DNA from: Pseudomonadota bacterium
GTDB lineage: Bacteria > Pseudomonadota > Gammaproteobacteria > Burkholderiales > JAJZUU01
Assembly (NCBI GenBank): GCA_021848325.1
Contig: JAJZUU010000013.1
Coordinates: forward strand, 1-53,408
DNA: 53,408 bases
Reading direction: 5' to 3'
Part shown: one piece after another, positions 1-9,256 of the stretch
Layout: the number at the start of each line of letters is the position of its first letter
Numbering within the stretch: position 1 is the first letter of the stretch
Notes under the pieces: generated by a model
What the model was told of the DNA's origin: nothing
The model's input: only the letters and a program-made list of their open reading frames with translations
Database searches by the model: none
Translations under genes and position numbers: made by a program

Positions 1-147
1 GCGCAGGGCGGCCAGGGCCTGGTCGGAGAAGCCCCGGTTGGCGAACACCCCCGCCCCGAAGAAGCGCGGCAGGGCGACCGCCGCCAGGATCGCGGTCAGC
101 AGCATGACCACGATCAGCTCCATCAGGGTGAAGCCCCTGCCCTTCAT
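1..147 (-). CDS. Prepilin-like protein of the MSHA locus (MshC-like), partial
   Basis: Only the first 49 codons are present; the gene runs off the left edge. The start is the ATG at 147. The sequence begins MKGRGFTLMELIVV, so the type IV prepilin peptidase site (G before FTLME) and the conserved Glu at position 5 of the mature chain are visible, followed by one hydrophobic helix. It lies 54 bp downstream of another prepilin and of mshG and mshE on the same strand, so it is probably a minor pilin of the same apparatus. In the known MSHA order MshC follows MshA. That name is inferred from position, since the distinguishing C-terminal part is missing. Confidence 0.75.
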   Translation of the reverse strand, partial: MKGRGFTLMELIVVMLLTAILAAVALPRFFGAGVFANRGFSDQALAALR

Positions 148-201
148 CGCCAACCGCCTTTCGCCCCCGGGCCGCGGCGGCGCCGCCGCGGCCCGGTCAG
201 C

Positions 202-636
202 TTAACTGCAGTTCGTGCCGGTAGAGGTGATGCCGGGCACGCCGTTTGCCGCCGCGGCGGTATAAGTGACGACGCAGTTGGTACCGTTGTTCAGGGTAAA
301 GGTGTACGGGCCGGCACCGGCACCAGTGAAGGCGCTGGTATCGAAGTTGAGGGCGGAGCCGATTCCGCCCGCAGCGGCGGAGGGATAGCCATTGGTTATC
401 GCGACCGTGGCCCCTTCCATGGAGATGTTCGCCGCCGTGCCGCCGGTTACCAGCCACTGTGCATGGGCCAGGGCGCTGGCCGACTGGACCGCGCCGAACA
501 TCCCCTGCAGGGCGGCCTGGCGCGCGTTGGAGGTCATGCTGACGAAGCGCGGGATGGCCGTCGCCGCCAGGATGCCCAGGATGACGATCACCACCACCAG
601 TTCGATCAGGGTGAAGCCGGATTGTGCCTTCCGCAT
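202..636 (-). CDS. MSHA-type major prepilin
   Basis: A 144-residue type IVa/MSHA prepilin, exported through the inner membrane and polymerised into a pilus. The leader MRKAQSG is followed by FTLIELVVVIVILGILAA, giving a prepilin peptidase site after Gly7, Glu5 of the mature protein and the polymerisation helix. The C-terminal part is rich in Ala, Gly and Thr and holds two cysteines (in TNCVV and in the last residues TNCS) that could close a disulfide loop. The chain ends in Ser. A good ribosome site (AGGAGCGG on the minus strand) precedes the ATG. It follows mshG by about 196 bp. Its size and position match MshA, but a minor pilin such as MshB cannot be excluded. Confidence 0.85.
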   Translation of the reverse strand: MRKAQSGFTLIELVVVIVILGILAATAIPRFVSMTSNARQAALQGMFGAVQSASALAHAQWLVTGGTAANISMEGATVAITNGYPSAAAGGIGSALNFDTSAFTGAGAGPYTFTLNNGTNCVVTYTAAAANGVPGITSTGTNCS

Positions 637-832
637 TTTGCCGCTCCTTTGGATTAAATTTTTTTAACGAATTCCCTGCTGCGCGGATTGTAGCAACATT
701 CATGCCGGAGGGATAGCCGCGCCTCCCCTACCCCATTAATGGTTTTATCGGCCGGTGCGGGGGTTTCTTGAGGGGGGCGGAGGTGACGTTTCCGGTCCAA
801 CAGCGACGATGCGCGGCACGGGGGGCGGTGGA

Positions 833-2062
833 TCAGTGGTGCAGCATGGCCCGGCCGATGTCCCAGATCGGCAGGAACACCCCCAGGGCCAGCACCAGCA
901 CCATGGCGCCGATGCCCAGGATGAGGATGGGCTCGATGTCGGCGCTCAGGTTCTTGACCTGGTATTCCACCTCCCGCTCGTACATCCCGGCCACCCCTTC
1001 CATCAGCTCGTCCAGGGAGCCGGTTTCCTCCCCCACGGCGATCATCTGCAGCACCACCGGGGTGAAGATGCCGCTGGCGGCGGCCGCCCGCAGGATGCTC
1101 TCGCCCCGCTCCACCGCGCCGCGCATCTGGTCGATGCGGCCGCCGACGTAGTCGTTGCCCACCACCTGCCCCACCAAGCCCAGGGCCTGCAGGATGGGCA
1201 CCCCGCTGCGGCTGGCCAGGGACAGGCTGCGGGCGAAGCGCGCCAGGGTGGCCTTCTCCACGATGCTGCCGACCACCGGCAGGCGCAGCTTGTACTTGTC
1301 CCACCGGTAGCGGCCGCGCGGGGTCCTCACATAGCCGCGCAGCGCCAGGGCAAGCACCGCGGCGACGACCAGCAGCAGCGGCCAGTAGTGCACGGTGAAG
1401 TCGGAAAAGGCGATCAGGGCCCGGGTCATCAGCGGCAGTTCGGTGTGAAAGCCCCGGTAGACCTTGACGAAGGCCGGGATCACGAAGATGTTGATGATGG
1501 TCAGCGCCACCGCCATCACCCCCACCACGAACGCCGGATAGCGCAGCGCGGCGCGGATCTGCTCGCGGGTGTGGCGGTCGAATTCCAGGTGCTCGAACAG
1601 GCGCAGGAAGATCTCCTCCAGCCGCCCGGTGGCCTCCCCCACCCGCACCATGCTGACGTAGAACTGGGAAAACACGCGGGGATGGCGGCGCAGGCTCTCG
1701 TTCAGTTCCCGCCCGCTGTCCAGGCCGTCGCCGATTTCCCCCAGGATGGCGGCGAAGGTCTTGTTCCGGGTGGATTCCCTCAGGCCCGCGAGGGCGCGCA
1801 GGATGGGCACCCCGGCCTTGAGCAGGGTATACATGTGGCGGCTGAACAGCATCACGTCCAGGGTGCCCACCGGCTCCTTGAACAGGCGGGAGAACCATCC
1901 GTCCTGCGCGGCCGGTTCCGGGCCGCCGGCGGCGGCGATCTCCACCGGGGTGATGCCGATGCTGAACAGGTGGTCCGCGCAGGCGCCGCTGTCGGCGCCC
2001 TCCAGGATACCCCGCACCAGGTCGCCGTTGGCGTTGCGCGCCTTGTAAGAGAAGTGGGGCAA
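833..2062 (-). CDS. mshG: MSHA biogenesis protein MshG (type II secretion F family platform protein)
   Basis: A 409-residue inner-membrane platform protein that recruits the assembly ATPase and helps polymerise pilins. It has the two-copy T2SSF architecture (about residues 70-195 and 270-395), each copy ending in hydrophobic helices, and the conserved stretch FSRHMYTLLKAGVPILRAL. The start is a TTG at 2062 giving MPHFSYKARN, with GGAG six bases upstream; the N-terminus matches the family pattern M-P-x-F-x-Y. It sits 111 bp after mshE and before the pilins, the usual E-G-pilin order. GspF or PilC are the general alternatives; MSHA is preferred because of the MshE next door. Confidence 0.88.
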   Translation of the reverse strand: MPHFSYKARNANGDLVRGILEGADSGACADHLFSIGITPVEIAAAGGPEPAAQDGWFSRLFKEPVGTLDVMLFSRHMYTLLKAGVPILRALAGLRESTRNKTFAAILGEIGDGLDSGRELNESLRRHPRVFSQFYVSMVRVGEATGRLEEIFLRLFEHLEFDRHTREQIRAALRYPAFVVGVMAVALTIINIFVIPAFVKVYRGFHTELPLMTRALIAFSDFTVHYWPLLLVVAAVLALALRGYVRTPRGRYRWDKYKLRLPVVGSIVEKATLARFARSLSLASRSGVPILQALGLVGQVVGNDYVGGRIDQMRGAVERGESILRAAAASGIFTPVVLQMIAVGEETGSLDELMEGVAGMYEREVEYQVKNLSADIEPILILGIGAMVLVLALGVFLPIWDIGRAMLHH

Positions 2063-2173
2063 CTAGGTCTCCGCAGAAAGGCCGGCCGAAACGGACGGGC
2101 CAGGATCCCTAACGGCGCTTTGCGCCCATCCTTGAGGCCAGCGGCCCCGCGCAGCAGGTTTATTCACAAGCTC

Positions 2174-3877
2174 TCAGTCTTCGAATTCATTGCTGATGCG
2201 CATCGCCTCGGCCACCGTGGTCCTTCCCTGCGCCGCCAGTTGCGCCGCGTGCGCGCCCAGGGTGCCGTCCGCCAACTGGGCGCGGGCGACCCTGATGAAA
2301 TGGGCCGGGTCTTCGCTGCCGGCCGCATCCACCACCGGCCCGGACATCTCCAGCATCTCGTAGACCCCGGTGCGCCCCAGGTAGCCGGTGCCGTTGCAAT
2401 GGGAACAGCCGCGGCCGTGCAGGTACGCATAGTCGTCAACCCCATCGCCCAGGGCGGGCCGGAGCCATGCCCGTTCCTGGGGCCCGAGGCGATACGGCTC
2501 CACGCAGCTTTCGCACACCACCCGCACCAGGCGCTGGGCCAGCACCACCTGCAGGGAGGTGGCCACCAGGTAGCGCGGCACCCCCATGTCCAGCAGGCGT
2601 ACCGGCGTGCTGACGGCGTCGTTGGTGTGCAGGGTGGACAGCACCAGGTGCCCGGTCATGGCGGCGCGCATGCCGATCTGGGCGGTCTCGAAGTCGCGCA
2701 TCTCGCCCACCAGCACCACGTCCGGGTCCTGGCGCAAGGCGGAGCGCAGCACACGGGAGAAGGTGAGGTCGATCTTCTCGTTGACCTGCACCTGGTTGAC
2801 CCCGGGCAGGCGGTATTCCACCGGGTCTTCCACGGTGATCAGCTTCTTCTGCAGCACGTTGAGTTCCGTCAGCGCCGCGTACAGGGTGGTGGTCTTGCCG
2901 CTGCCGGTGGGGCCGGTCACCAGCACCAGGCCGTTGGGCCGGTGAATGACGGAGCGGAACTTCTCCAGCATGGCCGGCGGCATGCCCAACTGCCCCAGGG
3001 CCAGGGTGCCGCCGCTCTGGTTCAGCAGGCGCATCACCACCGACTCGCCGAACTGGGTCGGCATGGTGGAGATACGCACGTCCACCTGCTGCTGCTTGAC
3101 GGTCACGTCGAAGCGGCCGTCCTGGGGCAGCCGCTTCTCGGAGATGTCCAGCCCCGACATCAGCTTGAGGCGCAGGGCCAGGGCCGGGGCGATCCTGATG
3201 TCCGCTTCGGTCTGCAGATGAAGCATGCCGTCGATGCGGAACCGGATCTGCAGGCGCGTCTCCTGGGGCTCGACATGGATGTCCGAGGCGCGCACCTGGA
3301 CCGCATCCTCGAACACCGACTGCAGGAGCTTGACCACGGGCGCGTCTTCCAGCCCCGGGCTGGACTCGGTCAGGGTGAAATCGGCGCCGCCCTCCTCCAG
3401 GTCCGCCTCCAGCTCCCGGGCGAAACCGGTGATCTCCCCGGTGCGGCGGTAGATGCCGTCGATGGCCTGCAGCAACTGGCTCTCGTTGACCACCGCCAGA
3501 TCGATGTCCCGCTTCAGGAAGCGGGAGATCTCGTCGTAGGCGAACAGGTTGGTGGGGTCGGCCATCCCCACCAGCAGCGTCTTTCCGCGCTCCTCCAGCA
3601 CCATGGCGCGGAAGCGGCGCGCCTGGGTCTCCGGCAGCAGGCGCACGGCGTCGAGATTGAAGTTATAATGCTTGAGGTCGATGTAGGGGATATTGAGCTG
3701 CTTGGCCAGCGCGCCGCACAACTGGTCTTCGCTGACCAGGCCGTTCTCGATGAACACCCGGCCCAGGCGGCGCCCGGTGCGCTTCTGGTCCTCCAGGGCC
3801 ACCATCAACTGTTCCTGGGTGATCAGGCTTTGCAGCACCAGGATTTCACCGAGCCGGATCATTTCGGGCCTTGGCAT
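2174..3877 (-). CDS. mshE: MSHA pilus assembly ATPase MshE (GspE/PilB family)
   Basis: A hexameric secretion ATPase that powers pilus extension. The N-terminus carries two tandem MshEN-type c-di-GMP-binding repeats (about residues 8-31, starting RLGEILV, and 37-60, starting RLGRVFIENG). The GspE core has Walker A GPTGSGKT (322-329), an Asp box/Walker B around DVVLVGE, the His box HLVLSTLHTND, and a zinc-type cysteine pair set CESC and CSHC (about 455-494). ATG 3877 (MPRPEM) is chosen, with GGGGA five bases upstream; ATG 3889 is four codons longer and possible. The MshEN domain suggests that cyclic-di-GMP controls pilus assembly here, as known for Vibrio MshE. Confidence 0.9.
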   Translation of the reverse strand: MPRPEMIRLGEILVLQSLITQEQLMVALEDQKRTGRRLGRVFIENGLVSEDQLCGALAKQLNIPYIDLKHYNFNLDAVRLLPETQARRFRAMVLEERGKTLLVGMADPTNLFAYDEISRFLKRDIDLAVVNESQLLQAIDGIYRRTGEITGFARELEADLEEGGADFTLTESSPGLEDAPVVKLLQSVFEDAVQVRASDIHVEPQETRLQIRFRIDGMLHLQTEADIRIAPALALRLKLMSGLDISEKRLPQDGRFDVTVKQQQVDVRISTMPTQFGESVVMRLLNQSGGTLALGQLGMPPAMLEKFRSVIHRPNGLVLVTGPTGSGKTTTLYAALTELNVLQKKLITVEDPVEYRLPGVNQVQVNEKIDLTFSRVLRSALRQDPDVVLVGEMRDFETAQIGMRAAMTGHLVLSTLHTNDAVSTPVRLLDMGVPRYLVATSLQVVLAQRLVRVVCESCVEPYRLGPQERAWLRPALGDGVDDYAYLHGRGCSHCNGTGYLGRTGVYEMLEMSGPVVDAAGSEDPAHFIRVARAQLADGTLGAHAAQLAAQGRTTVAEAMRISNEFED

Positions 3878-4011
3878 GGTTTCCCCCATTTCTCGTTTGG
3901 TGATGGTTTAGGCGAAAGACACCCGCAACGTATTCTATGCCCGTCGCCCGGTTTCGCGCCAACGCCCTTGCGCGCCGCGCGCCGGCATAACCGACCCGCC
4001 CCCGCAGCCGA

Positions 4012-4479
4012 ATGTTCCATATCGTCCTGTTTCAGCCGGAGATCCCGCCCAATACCGGCAACATCATCCGCCTGTGCGCCAACACCGGGGCAAGGCTCCA
4101 CCTGGTCGGGCCGCTGGGCTTTTCCCTGGACCACCGGCAACTGCGGCGGGCGGGGCTGGACTATCACGAGTACGCCGCCGTGCAGGTGCACGAAGACTGG
4201 CGGGCATGCCTGGGCGCCCTGGCGGGCCGGCGGCTGTTCGCCCTGACCACCCGCGGCACCACGGGGCATTCCGAGCCGGTCTACCGGGAGGGGGACGGCT
4301 TCGTGTTCGGACCGGAGAGCCGCGGGCTGCCGGCGGAAATACTGGACCCGTTCCCCGCCGAGCGGCGCCTGCGGCTGCCCATGGTGCCGCAAAGCCGCAG
4401 CCTGAATCTGTCCAACGCGGCGGCGGTCACGGTGTACGAGGCCTGGCGGCAGATCGGATTCAAGGGCGGGGAGGGCTAG
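4012..4479 (+). CDS. trmL: tRNA (cytidine/uridine(34)-2'-O)-methyltransferase TrmL
   Basis: A 155-residue SPOUT-class methyltransferase that 2'-O-methylates the wobble base of tRNA-Leu isoacceptors using S-adenosylmethionine. It has the small-size TrmL signature: the start [18 protein letters not shown], then [17 protein letters not shown] and IPM-type motif [18 protein letters not shown], which form the trefoil-knot cofactor site. Length is typical. It is divergent from mshE and convergent with gpsA; the two stop codons share the palindrome CTAG at 4476-4479, so there is no room for a terminator between them. Confidence 0.93.
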   Translation: MFHIVLFQPEIPPNTGNIIRLCANTGARLHLVGPLGFSLDHRQLRRAGLDYHEYAAVQVHEDWRACLGALAGRRLFALTTRGTTGHSEPVYREGDGFVFGPESRGLPAEILDPFPAERRLRLPMVPQSRSLNLSNAAAVTVYEAWRQIGFKGGEG

Positions 4480-5462
4480 CTCTCGGCCTTCGGCTCCCGG
4501 TTGAGCAGTTCCTCCACCGCCGCCTTGGGCGGCAGCCCCTCGTACAGCACGCGGCACACGGCGCGGGTAATGGGCATCTCCACTTGCAGCCGGCGGGCCA
4601 GTTTGTCCACCTCGCGGGCGGTGGCCACCCCTTCGGCGACATGGCCCAGCTCCCGCAGGATCTTTTCCAGGCCCTCGCCCCGGCCGAGCTTGAGCCCCAC
4701 GGTACGGTTGCGTGAGAGGTCGCCGGTGCAGGTGAGGATCAGGTCGCCCACCCCGGAAAGGCCGAAGAAGGTCTCGTGGCGCCCCCCCAGCTCGACCCCG
4801 AGGCGGGTGATCTCGGCCAGGCCGCGGGTGATCAGGGCGGCCCGGGCGTTGTGGCCGAAGCCCATGCCGTCGGAGATGCCGGCGGCGATCGCCATCACGT
4901 TCTTGACCGCCCCGCCCACCTCCACGCCCACCACGTCGGTGCTGGAATAGACCCGGAACCGGGTGGCGTTGAGTTGCGCCGCCAGGTGCTGGGCGAAGGC
5001 CTCGTCGCGGGAGGCCAGGGTCACCGCCGTGGGCAGTCCCGCCGCCACCTCCGCGGCGAAACTGGGGCCCGAAAGGACGCCGCAAGGCGGAGCGGCCGGC
5101 ATTTCCTCGGCGACCACCTGGTGGGGCATCTCCATGGTCCCAGACTCGAACCCCTTGCAGGCCCACACCAGGGGAACCCCGGCTCCGGAGGCGGCGATCT
5201 CCCGCGCCAGTTGCCGCAGGCCCGAGGTGGGCACCACCGCCAGGGCGAGGTCGGCCCCCAGCAGCGCCCCGGCGAGGTCGGCTCCCAGCCCGACCGCCGG
5301 AGGCAGGCCGAAACCGGGCAAGTAGCGCGCGTTGCTGCGGGTTTCGGCCATTTCGGCCAGTTGCGCCGGGCTGCGCGTCCACAGCGTGACGCGATGGCCG
5401 GCGGACAGGCTGACGGCCAGCGCCGTGCCCCAGGCGCCGGCGCCTAGGATGGCGATCCGCAT
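4476..5462 (-). CDS. gpsA: Glycerol-3-phosphate dehydrogenase [NAD(P)+]
   Basis: A 328-residue cytosolic enzyme that reduces dihydroxyacetone phosphate to sn-glycerol 3-phosphate for phospholipid synthesis. The Rossmann motif [10 protein letters not shown] starts at residue 7. The catalytic Lys lies in [13 protein letters not shown], and the C-terminal helical substrate domain contains [15 protein letters not shown] 5462 is chosen because a longer frame upstream has no family similarity. It forms a minus-strand run with the SH3 protein, secB, grxC and a rhodanese; secB-gpsA linkage is common in Proteobacteria. Confidence 0.96.
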   Translation of the reverse strand: MRIAILGAGAWGTALAVSLSAGHRVTLWTRSPAQLAEMAETRSNARYLPGFGLPPAVGLGADLAGALLGADLALAVVPTSGLRQLAREIAASGAGVPLVWACKGFESGTMEMPHQVVAEEMPAAPPCGVLSGPSFAAEVAAGLPTAVTLASRDEAFAQHLAAQLNATRFRVYSSTDVVGVEVGGAVKNVMAIAAGISDGMGFGHNARAALITRGLAEITRLGVELGGRHETFFGLSGVGDLILTCTGDLSRNRTVGLKLGRGEGLEKILRELGHVAEGVATAREVDKLARRLQVEMPITRAVCRVLYEGLPPKAAVEELLNREPKAES

Positions 5463-5487
5463 GGCGTCTCCCGGGGCAGCCGCCGCG

Positions 5488-5982
5488 TCATGCGCCCCAC
5501 ACCTGGGTGACCAGGACATAGCCGATCTGGCCGTCGCGGTGCTTCACCTTGACCCAGCCGGTGCCCGTGGTTTCGAGGAATTCCAGGGCCACGTCCCGTT
5601 CCGCGCGGAACAGCACCGGGGACCCGGCATCGGGCGCCTGGCGGATATCGGCAAGGGGAACGGTGACGATGACCGTGCGGGTGTCGCTCAGCTGCTTTTT
5701 CTCCACCCACGCCAGTTCGCCGCTCACGTCCCGCACCTTGTCCCAGCCTTCCAGGCTGACCACCACTTCCACCGGATAGTAGCGGCTCACGATGTACAGG
5801 GGGCTTGCCTTGAGGGACGGCGCGTCGTACAGCACGGTGCCGTTGGCGGCGACGGAATGGAATTCGAGGGCCTGAGCGGCCGGAGCGAACACGGCCCCGA
5901 GCAGCGCCAGGGCCAGCCCCGCCCACAGCTTCGGGCATCTGTCCGCGAAAGGAGCGGAGCGGATGGGGCGGGCGGCGATCAC
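5488..5982 (-). CDS. Exported SH3-domain protein
   Basis: A 164-residue protein with an N-terminal export signal (hydrophobic stretch LWAGLALALLGAVFAPAAQA, probable cleavage after AQA near residue 38). Two bacterial SH3-like segments follow: about 45-95 (VLYDAPSLKASPLYIVSRYY, then VSLEGWDKVRD) and 105-160 (ADIRQAPDAGSPVLF, then GTGWVKVKHRDGQIGYV). Such modules bind cell-wall peptides or proteins in the periplasm. It lies between secB and gpsA with gaps of about 25-30 bp, so it is probably co-transcribed. Specific substrate and function are not known to me. Confidence 0.8.
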   Translation of the reverse strand: MIAARPIRSAPFADRCPKLWAGLALALLGAVFAPAAQALEFHSVAANGTVLYDAPSLKASPLYIVSRYYPVEVVVSLEGWDKVRDVSGELAWVEKKQLSDTRTVIVTVPLADIRQAPDAGSPVLFRAERDVALEFLETTGTGWVKVKHRDGQIGYVLVTQVWGA

Positions 5983-6012
5983 GAGGGGTTCCGCTTTGGC
6001 GCCCGGCGCGGG

Positions 6013-6468
6013 CTAGTGGGTGGTGGCCGGGGCGACCTGGGCTTGCTGCGCCTGCTGTTGCTGCTGGTAGAGGGCCTCGAAGTTCATCGGATTCAGCAGC
6101 ACCGGGGGAAATCCGGCCCGGGTCACCGCGTCGGACACCACCTCGCGCACGTAGGGAAACAGGATGTTGGGGCAGGCGATGCCCAGGATGGGATCGATCT
6201 CTTCCTGGGCGACGTTGCGGATCTGGAAGATGCCGGCCTGGGTCGCTTCCACCAGGAACATGGTCTTGTCGTTCAATTTGGCGGTGATGGTCACGGTCAG
6301 CACGGTTTCGAAGACGCCCTCGTCCACCGCGCCGCCCTTGGTATGCAACTGCACGTCGATCTGCGGGCTCTCCCGTTCCAGGAAGATCTGCGGGGCATTG
6401 GGGATCTCCAGGGAGAGATCCTTCAAATAAATCTTCTCGATGGAAAAAACGGGCTGTTGTTCGCTCAT
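6013..6468 (-). CDS. secB: Protein-export chaperone SecB
   Basis: A 151-residue tetrameric cytosolic chaperone that keeps preproteins unfolded and delivers them to SecA. Recognised by [19 protein letters not shown], the conserved central strands and the motif [23 protein letters not shown], shortened here to its key part [10 protein letters not shown]. The tail is Gln/Ala-rich (a run of five glutamines after EALY), a low-complexity ending common in betaproteobacterial SecB. It sits 52 bp downstream of grxC in the conserved rhodanese-grxC-secB order. Confidence 0.96.
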   Translation of the reverse strand: MSEQQPVFSIEKIYLKDLSLEIPNAPQIFLERESPQIDVQLHTKGGAVDEGVFETVLTVTITAKLNDKTMFLVEATQAGIFQIRNVAQEEIDPILGIACPNILFPYVREVVSDAVTRAGFPPVLLNPMNFEALYQQQQQAQQAQVAPATTH

Positions 6469-6520
6469 GATCGGTTCCTGAAATATGGTAAGGGGATTCC
6501 TGGCCGGTACGGCATTCGCT

Positions 6521-6778
6521 TCACTTGGCCAGCAGCGGATCCAGCTTGCCGGCGCGGTCGAGGGCGGAGAGATCGTCGAACCCGCCCACGTGATAGTCGT
6601 CGATGTAGATCTGGGGCACGGTACGGCGCCCGGTCTTCGTGGTCATTTCCTCAAGCCTGGGTGGGTCCAGGTCCACCCGGATCTTGTCGATCCGGCTGAC
6701 CCCCTTGCCTTGCAGCAGGCGTTCCGCCATCACGCAGTAGGGACATACCCCGGTACAGTACATGCTTACTTTAGCCAT
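6521..6778 (-). CDS. grxC: Glutaredoxin 3
   Basis: An 85-residue GrxC-type glutaredoxin that reduces protein and glutathione disulfides. The dithiol active site CPYC is near residue 12 (in [14 protein letters not shown]); the cis-proline motif TVPQIYI and the glutathione-binding GGFDDL follow. ATG 6778 (MAKVSMYC) fits the family; a 35-residue upstream extension in the same frame is not conserved-looking. It is 34 bp downstream of the rhodanese and upstream of secB, suggesting one redox/export operon. Confidence 0.95.
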   Translation of the reverse strand: MAKVSMYCTGVCPYCVMAERLLQGKGVSRIDKIRVDLDPPRLEEMTTKTGRRTVPQIYIDDYHVGGFDDLSALDRAGKLDPLLAK

Positions 6779-6812
6779 TGAAGTCACCTTTCCGCAATCG
6801 GGTCCTTGAATC

Positions 6813-7223
6813 CTATTTTTCCAGCGGCATGCTGGACTGCTCCCAGACCAGCATGCCGCCCTTGAGATTATACACCTCGGCAAATCCTTCCTTGCCCAGC
6901 AGGCCGCAGGCCCGGGCCGAACGCGCCCCGCTGCGGCAGCTTACCACGATGGGACGATTCCTGTATTTCTCCAGTTCCCTGGTGCGGGCGGCCAACTGCC
7001 CGAGGGGGACATGCCTGGCGTTGGGGATGTGCCCGGCGGAGAATTCCTTGTCCTCCCGCACGTCCAGCACCAGGGCGTCGCGGTGGTTGATGAGCTGGGT
7101 CGCTTCCAGCACCCCCACTTCCTTGACGCCGAACAGGCCGCGCCCCAGGCTTTGCCAGACCAGCATGGAACCGCTGGCCAGCGCCAGAATGATCAGCCAC
7201 AGGTTATTCTGAACGAACTGCAA
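6813..7223 (-). CDS. Membrane-anchored rhodanese-like sulfurtransferase
   Basis: A 136-residue single-domain rhodanese with an N-terminal membrane helix ([18 protein letters not shown]). The active-site loop is CRSGARSA, with the persulfide-forming Cys; LDVREDKEFSAGHIPNA is the second signature. I place the start at TTG 7223, seven bases after GGAG, giving MQFVQNN; the GTG at 7229 lies too close to that ribosome site. The gene overlaps the 3' end of the upstream glycosyltransferase by about 20 bp. The rhodanese-grxC-secB arrangement is widespread in Betaproteobacteria. The sulfur donor and acceptor are unknown. Confidence 0.88.
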   Translation of the reverse strand: MQFVQNNLWLIILALASGSMLVWQSLGRGLFGVKEVGVLEATQLINHRDALVLDVREDKEFSAGHIPNARHVPLGQLAARTRELEKYRNRPIVVSCRSGARSARACGLLGKEGFAEVYNLKGGMLVWEQSSMPLEK

Positions 7224-8967
7224 TTTCACGCTCCTTCAATTTCGTTTCCGCGTAGCCCGCCAGCGGCGCAAACGGCGCTCCGTACTGCCGCTGCAGCCGC
7301 TCCAGGGCGGCCGCAGCGTCCTTCAGTCCCCGGGGGTAGGCGGCCGCCGCCAGCCGCAACTGCCCCATGGCCGCCCCCCCCTCTCCGTTCAGCGCCAGCA
7401 GCATGGCCTGCCGATAGGCCACTTCCGCAGTCGGGGCAAACCGCATGACCCCGCCGTTAAGCCCCAGCTTGTCGGCCAGATGGTCCTTGTCCAGGGTGAT
7501 TGCGCCGGTAAACACGAGGTCGATGTAAGGGGCAAGCAGGGAGTCGCGCCGGATGTCCAGCAGCGACTGGATGCCGCGTTGGGCGGCCTGACCTTCGGAG
7601 GCGTAATGATACCGCTTATGCAGCAATCGTTCCATGGTGCCATAGCTGTGCAGCAGATTCAGCGCGCTCAGCCAGCCCAGGACCAGCGCCGCTGCAAACG
7701 CGCCACGCCCGAGCCGGCCGAGCTTCAGGGGCAGCAGGCGGGCCTCCCCCATGCCCAGCAAAATCGCCGCGATGCCCAGGAAATCCGTGTACCACAGCGG
7801 ATACTCCAGCATGCTGTGGATGCCCAGGACGGCCAGCAGGGAAAGCATCCACCAGCGGGCAAGGGACAGCCGCTCCCGGGCGGCGCCCATCGCCCACAGC
7901 AGGAGCCCGCCCGCCACCAGCAGGGCCGCCGGCAGGCCGAATTCCGCCAGCAGTTGCAATAGCAGGTTGTGGGCGTTGTTGGCGAGGCCCTCCTGATACG
8001 GATCGGGCAGGGTCCCGCTCAGCAGGAAGCGGTGCCAGGCAAACTGCCCGAAGCCCACCCCGGTGAGGGGCGCCTGCAGGAACATGTGCCAGGCCTCGCG
8101 CCACAGCACCAGGCGGCTTCCCAGGCCGCTCGCCGGTTGGAACAGGCGCTCGGTGGGGCTGATCGCAACGACGGGGCCGGCCAGCCACGGCAGGTGGATC
8201 AGGTATTGCGCCAGCACGAACCCGGGCAGCAGGACCAGGGCGCCGATCGCCAGCCCGCGCCCGTCCCCCTGCCGCCGGCTGTACCAGAGCGACAAGACGG
8301 CCAGGGCGGCCAGATACAGCCAGGCGCTGCGCGACCCGGACAGCGCCAGCACGAACAGCAGCAACGCCCCGGCCGGCAGCGCCAGGACCAGGGACAGGCG
8401 GCGCCGCGCCGCCAGGAACAGCAGGGAGGCCAGGGCCTGGGCGGTGTAATCGGCGAAATGGTTGGGCTGGGCGGTGTTTGCGCTGACCTGCGCGCCCCGC
8501 TGGGCCGCGATCCAGGGATCCAGCAGGGTGTGGATCTGGTAGTGCTGCAAGATCGCCACCAGGGCACTCAGCAGCCCGCCCGCCAGCGCGCACCACGCCA
8601 GGACCGTGGCGGCGCCCTCCCATCCCGCCTCCCGGCGCAGCACGCTTCCCAGGACCATCAGGAAGGCCGCCCACAGCAGGTAAAGGCAGCCCAGGAAGGC
8701 CTGCTCCGCAAAGGCCACCTTGCCGAGCAGGAGCTGCAGCACCAGCAGGCCCGCGAGCCCCAGGGGAACGAGGGCGATGCGCGGCAGCGCCAGGTCGCGC
8801 CACAGGCGCCCCTGCAGCAAGAGGGTCAAAGCGGCCAGGCCCAGGCAAGCGCTGATCCATTCGCTGAAAAAACTGGTGATCGGGTAGTTGTGGTAAAAAT
8901 TGAGGGGGGGCAGTACCCATATCAGCCCGGCCAGCCACAGGCCGACATGGGCGGGGCGTCTCAGCAA
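7204..8967 (-). CDS. PglL-type O-oligosaccharyltransferase / Wzy_C ligase family
   Basis: A polytopic inner-membrane protein of about 587 residues with ten or more hydrophobic helices. It has the Wzy_C/O-antigen ligase core and a family-typical periplasmic segment [13 protein letters not shown], resembling the N/H-containing motif of pilin O-oligosaccharyltransferases (PglL, TfpO). The C-terminal third is soluble and helix-rich, as in the PglL/DUF3366 branch. No good ATG exists near the N-terminus; I propose TTG 8967 (MLRRPAHVG), overlapping the upstream stop by a few bases, with AGGA upstream. The presence of an MSHA pilin 7 kb away makes pilin glycosylation a reasonable guess. O-antigen ligation is the alternative. 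Confidence 0.75.
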   Translation of the reverse strand: MLRRPAHVGLWLAGLIWVLPPLNFYHNYPITSFFSEWISACLGLAALTLLLQGRLWRDLALPRIALVPLGLAGLLVLQLLLGKVAFAEQAFLGCLYLLWAAFLMVLGSVLRREAGWEGAATVLAWCALAGGLLSALVAILQHYQIHTLLDPWIAAQRGAQVSANTAQPNHFADYTAQALASLLFLAARRRLSLVLALPAGALLLFVLALSGSRSAWLYLAALAVLSLWYSRRQGDGRGLAIGALVLLPGFVLAQYLIHLPWLAGPVVAISPTERLFQPASGLGSRLVLWREAWHMFLQAPLTGVGFGQFAWHRFLLSGTLPDPYQEGLANNAHNLLLQLLAEFGLPAALLVAGGLLLWAMGAARERLSLARWWMLSLLAVLGIHSMLEYPLWYTDFLGIAAILLGMGEARLLPLKLGRLGRGAFAAALVLGWLSALNLLHSYGTMERLLHKRYHYASEGQAAQRGIQSLLDIRRDSLLAPYIDLVFTGAITLDKDHLADKLGLNGGVMRFAPTAEVAYRQAMLLALNGEGGAAMGQLRLAAAAYPRGLKDAAAALERLQRQYGAPFAPLAGYAETKLKEREIAVRSE

Positions 8968-9179
8968 GATTCGCTGGTTTCCTTCAGACCGGCCTTCTTG
9001 AGGATGGTATCCAGGGGACAGAACTTGGTGAAGCCGCTCTGGAACAGGTTGAGCCCGACGAAGGCGGTGAACCACAGCCAGTTGTGGTTTTGGTAGATCG
9101 GGCTGCCCTCCACTCCCAGCCCCAGGGACAGCAGCACAAAGAAGCCCGCGACAATCCTCACCATGCGATTGATGGTCAT
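8961..9179 (-). CDS. DUF2892 (YgaP-type) inner-membrane protein
   Basis: A 72-residue protein with two hydrophobic helices ([15 protein letters not shown] and [17 protein letters not shown]) and the family ending [14 protein letters not shown]. This matches the DUF2892 module that is fused to rhodanese in E. coli YgaP and occurs alone in many sulfide-responsive operons. AGGAGA precedes the ATG. It lies 77 bp downstream of the RND permease, so it is likely the last gene of the arsR-tolC-adaptor-permease transcript. Its molecular role is not established; a link to sulfane sulfur is inferred from family context and the SqrR-like regulator upstream. Confidence 0.85.
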   Translation of the reverse strand: MTINRMVRIVAGFFVLLSLGLGVEGSPIYQNHNWLWFTAFVGLNLFQSGFTKFCPLDTILKKAGLKETSESC

Positions 9180-9256
9180 GTGTTTCTCCTCAGTTGAAGT
9201 TCGATCCGCCCGTCAGCATGCCAAAAAACCGGGCCGTTGCCAAGCCGCGGCCCCAC

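Noticed and set aside
755-4246. Very long plus-strand open frame of 1163 codons opposite mshG and mshE
   Set aside because: It is antisense to two clear MSHA genes, is rich in His, Gln and Gly as expected for a shadow of GC-rich codons, and shows no domain.
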